Positions 1 through 5,124 of a stretch of 5,350 nt of DNA are shown here, one piece after another (the stretch's first letter is position 1; every line of letters starts with the position of its first letter). A program made the translations under genes and the position numbers. Origin of the DNA: an uncultured Lentisphaeria bacterium (lineage in GTDB: Bacteria; Verrucomicrobiota; Lentisphaeria; Victivallales; UBA1829); contig CAJMAW010000177.1 of assembly GCA_905211485.1 (NCBI GenBank), forward strand, positions 1 to 5,350, given 5' to 3'. The notes under the pieces are model-generated. The model was not told where the DNA came from and searched no databases. It saw only the letters and a program-made list of their open reading frames with translations.

Positions 1-626
1 CTACCGAAGAGGTCGTCCCGCCCTCCTCCTCCTTCTCCTTTTCCAGGGATGATGCTTGGATTCCTGCCATTTTCCCCCGCAAGAGCCGCAAGCGCAGAAT
101 CTTCCGGAGCCCTGAGTTCGGCAGGGATCGCGGCAGATGTGGTATTCGCCAAATGCGGATTAAGCGGACCGGAGGATCCCGGAGAAGATTTTCCATCTTT
201 CATAAATGGAATGGAAATCATCTGATTGGAATACATCAGATAAAAGACGAAAGTCGATATCAGGAAAAGGGCGGCAATTCTTCCCGCCCATGCAAAGAAA
301 AATGCGGGGGAAATGGTCTGGGAATGCGAGGAGGAGGCGGTACTGTCCGGCGTGACGAGTTCAAAACCACGGTCTGCAGCTTGAATTTTGCGTTTTGCGC
401 CGAGAAGAATGCTGCGGAGAGTTCCCTCGTCAAGCCCTGCAGAACTTTCTTTGCGGATCATTTCTCCGATCAGCTCGAAGGAACGCAATGCCGAACGGCA
501 GTCTTCACACGTTGCGACGTGTTCCAGGACAGATTTGTCCGGAATCTCCTCCCTGTCATAATACGCAGACAAAGTCTCCAGATCCGGACACTTTCCCCGC
601 TCGCTGTCAGTCGTTCCGATCCGCAT
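1..626 (-). CDS. Membrane-anchored zinc-finger anti-sigma factor (3' end beyond window)
   Basis: I translated 208 residues by hand from ATG at 626 to the left edge; no stop is reached, so the C-terminus is missing. Residues 13-43 fit a ZAS-type anti-sigma domain: Cys13, then His36-x3-Cys40-x2-Cys43 (HVATCEDC), with a LSAYYD segment between as in the zf-HC2 family. A single hydrophobic segment at about 108-131 is a likely membrane span, so the zinc domain should be cytoplasmic and the Ser/Pro/Gly-rich tail (145-208, ending in a GEGGGG run) periplasmic. The family binds its cognate ECF sigma factor and blocks core polymerase binding until a signal causes release. It lies downstream of the sigma gene on the same strand, the usual arrangement. 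The start is fixed by GGAGG six bases upstream and by an in-frame TGA just above it. The sensory role of the tail is unknown. Confident of the class, not of the signal. Confidence 0.85.
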   Translation of the reverse strand, partial: MRIGTTDSERGKCPDLETLSAYYDREEIPDKSVLEHVATCEDCRSALRSFELIGEMIRKESSAGLDEGTLRSILLGAKRKIQAADRGFELVTPDSTASSSHSQTISPAFFFAWAGRIAALFLISTFVFYLMYSNQMISIPFMKDGKSSPGSSGPLNPHLANTTSAAIPAELRAPEDSALAALAGENGRNPSIIPGKGEGGGGRDDLFG

Positions 627-632
627 AAAACG

Positions 633-637
633 CCTCC
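633..637 (-). promoter_or_regulatory. Shine-Dalgarno site of the anti-sigma gene
   Basis: GGAGG on the minus strand, six bases before ATG 626. It is the best ribosome-binding site in the window. It supports independent translation initiation of the anti-sigma gene, which is separated from the sigma stop codon by 105 nt and so cannot rely on stop-start coupling. Confidence 0.75.
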
Positions 638-684
638 AAGGGGTCCTTCATCAACACTTTCCCGGAAAAGCATTCGGAAAACCA

Positions 685-703
685 TTCCAGAAATTCTCCG
701 GAA
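685..703 (-). other. Small hairpin between sigma and anti-sigma genes
   Basis: On the minus strand TTCCGGA-GAATT-TCTGGAA can form a seven-pair stem (one G.U) with a five-base loop. No T-run follows, so it is not a classical terminator. It could affect RNA processing or the ratio of the two products, or be chance. The rest of the 105-nt gap holds nothing else I recognise apart from the Shine-Dalgarno site. Confidence 0.25.
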
Positions 704-731
704 CGCACCCGGGCCGTCGTCACACTCTGTT

Positions 732-1364
732 TCATCTGCCCAGCGCAACCCCTTTTCCGCCGTCGATTCCGGCAAGAAGTCCGCGCAACAGGCCGCGGCC
801 TCTGGCAAGTCTCGACTTCACAGTCCCCACTTTGCAGTCAAGCAAACCGGCAATTTTTTCATAAGGAAGATCTTCCACATGACGAAGTATCATCGCCTCA
901 CGCAAAGTCGCAGGCAGATGCTTCATCGCAGACATGATATTCCTTTCCAGTTCCGTATTTTCCAGCTGACGGTCCGGCTCCATTCGCGAATCCGGCACGT
1001 CGAATTCCTGGCGCTCCGCCGATTCCTCCATGCGCTCCGGCGCCGAAAGACTTAAATTCAATCCTTCGCCTCTACGTCTGTTCCAGTGATACCGGTTCCG
1101 GGAAAGATTCACCGTAATCCGGTGCATCCAGGTTTCAAAACTCGCATCCCCCCGAAAATCAGAAAGCCCCTTGTACGCACGGACAAATGCATCCTGAACC
1201 ACTTCCTCCGCATCCTCCTTGTTCCCGAGAAGACCATATGCCACACGGTACAGCCTCGGCGAATAGAGAAGAACCAGTTCATCAAAGCATTCCCGGTCGC
1301 CTTCCTTGAAGCGCTTGATCAGCTCCAGCTCTTTCGTTTTATGATCCGCATCCATAAATGTCAT
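732..1364 (-). CDS. ECF-family RNA polymerase sigma factor (RpoE/SigW-like)
   Basis: 210 residues, a normal length for a two-domain ECF sigma factor. Region 2 spans about residues 28-98, with the core-binding/-10 recognition stretch DAEEVVQDAFVRAY (51-64) followed by FETWMHRITVNLSRN (76-90). A variable, charged linker follows (99-138). Region 4 spans about 140-195, with a helix-turn-helix including YEKIAGLLDCKVGTVKSR (168-185) that contacts the -35 element. There is no region 3 or region 1.1, as expected for the class. It redirects RNA polymerase to stress-type promoters; the anti-sigma factor encoded just downstream is the probable inhibitor. A GGAAC/GTC-type promoter ends only nine bases above ATG 1364, which suggests autoregulation. 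A second in-frame ATG at 1355 (nine bases in) is a possible alternative start. The regulon cannot be deduced from this window. Confidence 0.95.
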   Translation of the reverse strand: MTFMDADHKTKELELIKRFKEGDRECFDELVLLYSPRLYRVAYGLLGNKEDAEEVVQDAFVRAYKGLSDFRGDASFETWMHRITVNLSRNRYHWNRRRGEGLNLSLSAPERMEESAERQEFDVPDSRMEPDRQLENTELERNIMSAMKHLPATLREAMILRHVEDLPYEKIAGLLDCKVGTVKSRLARGRGLLRGLLAGIDGGKGVALGR

Positions 1365-1373
1365 ATACCCCTT

Positions 1374-1401
1374 TTTGACAGTACAAAAGACAAAAGGTTC
1401 C
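1374..1401 (-). promoter_or_regulatory. Probable ECF-sigma autoregulatory promoter
   Basis: On the minus strand GGAACC (1401-1396), a 16-base spacer, then GTCAAA (1379-1374). This matches the GGAAC...GTC/TCAAA architecture of promoters used by RpoE-like ECF sigma factors, and it sits directly upstream of an ECF sigma gene. The predicted transcription start, about seven bases below the -10, falls near 1366-1367, almost on the ATG at 1364. The transcript would then be leaderless from that ATG or have about an 11-base leader from ATG 1355. The match is by eye and untested. Confidence 0.65.
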
Positions 1402-1489
1402 GATGGAAAATACTTTTTTCCCCGACGAAACCGGATGAGGTGTCTTCAGACTGGTAACCCCCACCCCTGCTGCTAAAGATATCCCGGGC

Positions 1490-1589
1490 AGAAGTTTTTT
1501 CAAGTCGGAATCTCAGGAAACAAAAAAACTCCCCCTTCTTTCCTTAACAAAATTTAGGCGGAAAGAAGGAACGGACAGAAAAAACTTCT
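1490..1589. repeat. Outer 12-bp perfect inverted repeat enclosing a second one
   Basis: Arms AGAAGTTTTTTC (1490-1501) and GAAAAAACTTCT (1578-1589) are exact reverse complements. They enclose a further 10-bp perfect inverted repeat (1534-1543 / 1560-1569). All lie in the 317-base gene-free stretch 1365-1681, between the sigma promoter and the end of the zinc-ribbon gene. On the minus strand one arm is AGAAG followed by six Ts, preceded by a weak CTTCT...AGAAG stem (1604-1585), so part of the structure could be a second terminator. The remainder of the stretch shows no reading frame or RNA gene that I recognise. Confidence 0.5.
1522..1569 (-). terminator. Probable intrinsic terminator after the zinc-ribbon gene
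   Basis: On the minus strand CCTTCTTTCC (1569-1560), a 16-base loop, GGAAAGAAGG (1543-1534), then GGGAG and seven Ts (1528-1522). The ten-pair stem is perfect, but the loop is long and the T-run starts five bases after the stem. Termination is therefore likely rather than certain. It lies about 113 bases past the stop of the zinc-ribbon gene and about 120 bases before the sigma promoter, so it would insulate the two transcription units. Confidence 0.5.
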
Positions 1590-1681
1590 CCGCCCCCGCA
1601 GAAGCTCGGCTGGAATTTTCAATGCCGGAAGGTCTGAAAAACAATGGACAGGAAAGAACGCTGATTGCAAAATAAATACAT

Positions 1682-2314
1682 TCATTTCTTCCAGAAAAGA
1701 AGAAACGACCACCACGGCTTCTTCACCGGAACAGGCACATGCGCCACAGTCGAAGGACTTCTCCCCCCCGGTCTCACAACAGGCTTTCTCGCAGCAGAAA
1801 CCGTCTTCCGCACGGAGCCTCCCGCTCCGCCGCCGCTTCCCTTGCTCACATAGTTCGGATTCGTGCGCTGAAGAAGACCAAGGCTGTAATCATCCTTGAT
1901 CCTCGGCACCATGCCGACCTTCGTCCGGGAAAATTTGACCGTATTCGTCTGCGAAATGTCCGTGGAAGCCTCCGACAGAGCAGTCCCCCCCAGCGAAACA
2001 GACGTCTCTTCAGGCGAAGGCTCCGGAAGCGTCTCCGGCACCGATTCCAGCGGCGCAGACTGTTCCTCCGGAAGCATCTGCATTGATCCCACACCCGGAT
2101 CCTCTTCCGGCACAGGCTCTTCATATCCCATCATGCCGGACTCGTCCTGAAGCGCATTTTCAGACGGAACCGCCTGTTCCTCAGGGGAATCGACAATTGC
2201 AAAAAGAAAACCGCACTGCGAGCATTCCCCGGTCTGTCCCACATATTCGGCAGGCAGCTCATAGTTCATGCCGCATTTCGGACAGGATACCTGGATCACA
2301 TTTTGAAGAGCCAT
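1682..2314 (-). CDS. Zinc-ribbon domain protein of unknown function
   Basis: 210 residues. The N-terminus is a compact zinc ribbon of the MJ0042/FmdB-like kind: Cys11-x2-Cys14 and Cys31-x2-Cys34, separated by GMNYELPAEYVGQTGE. Residues about 44-118 are acidic, Pro/Glu/Ser-rich and probably disordered, with PEEQ occurring twice. A better ordered block follows, with NTVKFSR (124-130) and GMVPRIKDDYSLG shortly after. A Gly/Ser/Arg-rich basic stretch then leads to a tail ending KKPWWSFLLFWKK, which is short, aromatic and flanked by lysines, so it may attach to the membrane surface. No catalytic motif is visible. Similar zinc ribbon plus low-complexity proteins are common in Lentisphaerota and Planctomycetes, which is recollection only. 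The start at ATG 2314 is right for the ribbon, though only a weak AAGGG lies upstream. It is flanked by its own putative promoter and terminator, suggesting a single-gene unit. Confidence 0.8.
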   Translation of the reverse strand: MALQNVIQVSCPKCGMNYELPAEYVGQTGECSQCGFLFAIVDSPEEQAVPSENALQDESGMMGYEEPVPEEDPGVGSMQMLPEEQSAPLESVPETLPEPSPEETSVSLGGTALSEASTDISQTNTVKFSRTKVGMVPRIKDDYSLGLLQRTNPNYVSKGSGGGAGGSVRKTVSAARKPVVRPGGRSPSTVAHVPVPVKKPWWSFLLFWKK

Positions 2315-2343
2315 CTTTTAAAAACCCTTTTTCACTGAACTTT

Positions 2344-2369
2344 CCGGAAACAGATTTTTTTGTCTCCGG
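2344..2369 (-). promoter_or_regulatory. Leader hairpin upstream of the zinc-ribbon gene
   Basis: On the minus strand CCGGAGACA - AAAAAATC - TGTTTCCGG forms a nine-pair stem including one G.U pair. The pairing is better in the minus-strand RNA than in the plus strand, where the wobble becomes A.C. It sits about 30 bases before ATG 2314, inside the presumed 5' leader. It resembles no riboswitch class I know. It might be a regulatory or stabilising hairpin. Confidence 0.35.
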
Positions 2370-2407
2370 TGTCACTCGCCCGCGTTTTTCTCCGCCGATT
2401 CCCTCAT

Positions 2408-2438
2408 ATTATATATTATGTGGAATATAAAACATGAA
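2408..2438 (-). promoter_or_regulatory. Possible housekeeping promoter of the zinc-ribbon gene
   Basis: A consensus -10 box TATAAT (2413-2408, minus strand) lies in the only markedly AT-rich patch of the window. The -35 is poor: TTCATG (2438-2433, 19-base spacer) or CATGTT (17-base spacer). Transcription would start near 2401, giving a leader of about 87 bases that includes the hairpin at 2344-2369. Confidence 0.4.
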
Positions 2439-2476
2439 AAGCGATTCCGCAAGCTTGAAAGCAAAGATATTTCATA

Positions 2477-2509
2477 AAATTCAGGACTTTTCGCGCCCCC
2501 TCTGAATTC
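2477..2509 (-). terminator. Weak terminator-like hairpin after the ATP-cone gene
   Basis: On the minus strand GAATTCAG (2509-2502) pairs with CTGAATTT (2484-2477), seven Watson-Crick pairs plus one G.U, across a 17-base loop. It begins seven bases after the TGA stop at 2516-2518. Only four Ts follow and the stem is AT-rich, so termination would be inefficient. The position argues for it and the strength argues against. Confidence 0.35.
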
Positions 2510-2515
2510 AAAGAC

Positions 2516-3499
2516 TCATTTACAGATGACTTTAAAAGGAATTCTCGACAGCATGGAACAAAAACTTTCCGCCAGATCCCGCGACATCTTTTCCGCAGAG
2601 GGCGGAGTCCTGCAGTCCATCCATTCCCCTGTAAAAATCCCCGCATCGGGAAAACACAGAAGCAGTTTGAGCGGGACTGCAAAGCCGGCGCCGTTTTCCC
2701 GGCATACGGAGTCCGCAGCCAGACACACCGAATCCACAGCCTGCGCAGGTTCATGAAAAAGCGGCGTCACGGAAAGTTCCGTCAATGGAGGCTTCAGCGG
2801 CAGATCCGAAAGCAGGCCCGTCAGACGCACATCCACACGCAAATACTGGAAAATTTTCAGATTCACAGGGTGCAGCATGAGAACACGCTTCTCCACCCAG
2901 ATACGTGTCTCTTCCGGAAGCTTCTTTTCGATCCATTCCCGATCGAGGATCCATGCCCCGCCGCTCCGGTGAACAGCCTGTGTCTCAATCTCCAGGGAGG
3001 ATTTCCCTTTCAGGACATAGTCCCTAAAATGACGCGCCAGCTCCAGAACCAGTTCCGCCGAAGGATGTTCCGCTCCGATCGAAATCAGTGTGTTCCGCAC
3101 CCGGAAGGCGATCTCGGAAAGAAGCGTTCCGCCAAGTCCAAGCTCAGCGCCTATGAAATCCTTCAGCCCGGAGGACACAGAAATCCGGACCACCGCCGTC
3201 TGCAGCCGGGAAAGACGCCGATATTCCGCCGCAATCGCGGAATATCCCAGATCTTCCAGAATCCGCACCACAATCCCGTCGATTTCTTCCGCGGAAACCT
3301 TCGGAGTGTCGGAATCATGAAACTTGCACGTCAGGGCAAATTCGACGGAAAGGGCGATATCCTGCGCAACCCAGGCATCGGTCATCCCCGCAGACTGGCA
3401 GACGTTCAGAACACGGCTCTGAAGTTCCGCTGCGTCGAACGGTGCGGACGAACCGTCCCCATACACCACGAAAACTGTATTTTCACGGAGATTGATCAT
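2516..3499 (-). CDS. ATP-cone-like domain protein with unrecognised C-terminal region
   Basis: 327 residues from ATG 3499. Residues about 8-95 resemble an ATP-cone, the nucleotide-binding regulatory module of NrdR and ribonucleotide reductases: VFVVYGDGSSAPFDAAEL (9-26), then VSAEEIDGIVVRILEDLGY (68-86) and IAAEYRRLSR (89-98), the usual EI...V...L...G...A..Y pattern. The lysine often found in the first strand (VxKxDG) is replaced by VVYGDG. There is no NrdR zinc ribbon in front and no reductase catalytic domain behind. Residues 100-327 match nothing I recognise and show no signal peptide or membrane span, so the protein is probably cytoplasmic. An in-frame TTG at 3511 could add four residues, but AAGGA would then touch the start; from ATG 3499 it lies 12 bases away, so I prefer the ATG. 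It follows the CLC gene by 46 bases and is probably co-transcribed. Function unknown; nucleotide sensing is an inference from the fold. Confidence 0.75.
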   Translation of the reverse strand: MINLRENTVFVVYGDGSSAPFDAAELQSRVLNVCQSAGMTDAWVAQDIALSVEFALTCKFHDSDTPKVSAEEIDGIVVRILEDLGYSAIAAEYRRLSRLQTAVVRISVSSGLKDFIGAELGLGGTLLSEIAFRVRNTLISIGAEHPSAELVLELARHFRDYVLKGKSSLEIETQAVHRSGGAWILDREWIEKKLPEETRIWVEKRVLMLHPVNLKIFQYLRVDVRLTGLLSDLPLKPPLTELSVTPLFHEPAQAVDSVCLAADSVCRENGAGFAVPLKLLLCFPDAGIFTGEWMDCRTPPSAEKMSRDLAESFCSMLSRIPFKVICK

Positions 3500-3545
3500 G
3501 TGACTCTGCAATCCTTGGTTTGCCTTCCGTCCTCTGTATCAGATC

Positions 3546-5120
3546 TCAGAAGAGTTCCTGTTTGTTCCTGAGCATGTTCCGGTATCGGTCGAAAACTCCG
3601 GACTTGGAAACGAATCCGGAGTATTTTCCATCCTCCGTCACCGGAAGATTCCAGACACGGAGGCTTTCAAAAAGTTTCATCGCATCCCCCAGGGAATCCG
3701 TGCTCTTCAGAACAGGTCCGGGACCCGACATCACGTCATAGACAAGCGCTACATCGTAAAGCTGATCGTCCAGCAGAAAGGGGCGGATGTTGTCCAGTGT
3801 CACCATGCCGACCAGTTTCCTTTCATCGTCGATCACAGGAAATATATTGCGTCTTGAATGCATGACCGCCTGCAGCAGAACCCGGAGCGTATCATCCTGA
3901 TGTACGGGAAGAAAATCCTTCTCCAGGAGTCCGGCAAGTCCCACGCCCTCCATCGCGACCGCATCCTTGCTCGGCTCCGGAACTCCGCCGCGCATCTGGA
4001 TCACGGACTTGTACACATTGTATCTTGAAAGCTTCCGGCAGATGAAGCAGGAAAGCGACGCCACGATCATCAGGGGAATGAACAGAGTGTATCCGCCCGT
4101 GATTTCCGCAATCAGGAAGATGCCCGTCATCGGCGCATGCATTACTCCGGCAAGGACTCCCCCCATCCCGACCGCAATGCAGTTGATTTCGCTCAGGCCC
4201 TCCGCACCCGTCATCCCCAGCAGATTCAGAAGCCGGGCCATGAAGAAGCCCAGAAACGCCCCCATGAACATCGAAGGAGCAAATATTCCCCCGTCTCCGC
4301 CGCTTTCCAGGGAAGCGGCCGAAATCAGCGCCTTCACCAGCACCAGAATCCCTGTCAGGATCACGAATGTCCAGGGATTTTCAAAGAGAAACGCGCAGGG
4401 ACTTCCCGCCAGGATAGCCGTCTCCCGTCCCTTGATCAGTGCGTTGATGTATGAGTATCCTTCGCCTTTCAGCGCGGGCATGAGCAGAAACGTCCCGTAC
4501 AGAATCAGAGCCCCTGCCAGACCGCGTACCCAGACATTCTTCAGCAGTTCAAACTGCTTCGCCACCGCAAGCGACGTCCGGATGATATACGCTGAAAGCA
4601 GCCCCGCAAGCACCCCAAGCAGAATGTAAAACGGCAGATTCTGCATGTGCCACGAACTCACAATCATTTCAAATGCCCGGTTGCTGTAGAGCACTTCCGA
4701 AACCACCGCCGCAGACGCGGAAGCCATCAGAAGCGGCACCAGCGCCGGAATCGAAAATTCCGGCAGCAGAATCTCACACGCAAAAAGCGCACCCGCCACA
4801 GGACTGTTGAAGACGGCTGAAATGCCTCCCGCGCCGCCGCAGGCCAGAAGCAGCGTCCTGCTTTCCCGCCCCAGCTTCAGCGCCTTGGCAATGTTCGACC
4901 CGATCGCCGAACCGGTCAGGGCAATCGGAGCCTCCAGCCCGGCGGACACGCCCATCCCTACGGAAAATCCGCTGGTGAGAATATGGGAATAGGTTTTCTG
5001 GACGGGAATCTCGCTCGTCCCGTTCGCAGTCGCACTGATGACTCCGGCAAGACTTTTGTCATAAGGCCCGCGGATCCAGTATTTCACAAAGGCTATGCAG
5101 AAAAAAATCCCGAGTGCCGG
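3546..5120 (-). CDS. CLC-family chloride channel/transporter with CBS pair, 5' end lost at a junction
   Basis: A multi-pass inner-membrane CLC anion channel or exchanger, followed by a paired CBS module (about the last 128 residues, from LLEKDFLPVHQDD to the end) that typically binds adenine nucleotides. Numbering from an in-frame TTG at 5201: gating glutamate Glu90 in GLEAP (the GREGP equivalent), GGAGGISAVFNSPVAGALF (122-140), GGDGGIFAP (301-309, anion-binding helix) and Tyr397 in NVYK, a candidate for the central tyrosine. The next-motif order GLEAP...TGSAIGSN marks a subgroup known from Bacteroidetes and relatives. The position of the proton glutamate of E. coli ClcA (second Glu of FIIEEM) is Ile144 here. 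Recognisable CLC sequence starts only at PALG (28-31). The first helices, roughly 70-90 residues in relatives, are absent. Residues 1-27 of the open frame are merely the antisense of a surface-protein repeat, so no genuine start is present. It is co-directional with the ATP-cone gene downstream. Confidence 0.88.
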   Translation of the reverse strand, partial: PALGIFFCIAFVKYWIRGPYDKSLAGVISATANGTSEIPVQKTYSHILTSGFSVGMGVSAGLEAPIALTGSAIGSNIAKALKLGRESRTLLLACGGAGGISAVFNSPVAGALFACEILLPEFSIPALVPLLMASASAAVVSEVLYSNRAFEMIVSSWHMQNLPFYILLGVLAGLLSAYIIRTSLAVAKQFELLKNVWVRGLAGALILYGTFLLMPALKGEGYSYINALIKGRETAILAGSPCAFLFENPWTFVILTGILVLVKALISAASLESGGDGGIFAPSMFMGAFLGFFMARLLNLLGMTGAEGLSEINCIAVGMGGVLAGVMHAPMTGIFLIAEITGGYTLFIPLMIVASLSCFICRKLSRYNVYKSVIQMRGGVPEPSKDAVAMEGVGLAGLLEKDFLPVHQDDTLRVLLQAVMHSRRNIFPVIDDERKLVGMVTLDNIRPFLLDDQLYDVALVYDVMSGPGPVLKSTDSLGDAMKLFESLRVWNLPVTEDGKYSGFVSKSGVFDRYRNMLRNKQELF

Positions 5121-5124
5121 GAAG
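5109..5124. other. Probable chimeric junction between unrelated sequences
   Basis: To the left, the minus strand encodes CLC (PALG, then a membrane helix). To the right, the plus strand encodes a surface beta-repeat (SAGKGGTISPSG). The bases around CCGAGTGCCGG fit both: reversed they give PALG of CLC, forward they give PSAG of the repeat linker. That is what a join through short shared sequence looks like. GC by hand count is about 58% over 4861-5100 and about 66% over 5126-5350. Whether the join is an assembly/amplification artefact or a real rearrangement cannot be decided here. Confidence 0.7.

Noticed and set aside
470..808. Minus-strand frame that bridges the sigma and anti-sigma genes
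   Set aside because: Out of frame with both. The in-frame zinc finger from ATG 626 with a strong Shine-Dalgarno is clearly the real gene.
153..1055. 300-codon open frame on the plus strand
   Set aside because: It lies antisense to the clear sigma and anti-sigma genes, its Arg/His/Ser-rich composition is typical of a shadow frame, and it matches no family.
1375..1386. TTGACA-like box on the plus strand
   Set aside because: No -10 box 16-18 bases downstream and no plus-strand gene follows; it is the complement of the ECF -10 region.
2405..2420. AT-rich near-palindrome as an operator
   Set aside because: The two halves (catatt / attatg) are not true reverse complements, and a simple -10 region explains the AT content.
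2753..3571. 272-codon open frame on the plus strand
   Set aside because: Antisense to the ATP-cone gene, basic low-complexity translation, no ribosome-binding site or recognisable domain.
3548..3575. GGAACT...TCTGAT upstream of the ATP-cone gene as a second ECF promoter
   Set aside because: The spacer is only about nine bases and GGAACT is inside the CLC C-terminal codons, so the geometry is wrong.
3967..4629. 220-codon open frame on the plus strand
   Set aside because: Antisense to the conserved CLC membrane core; its Pro/Ser/Ile-rich translation is a mirror of membrane-helix codons.
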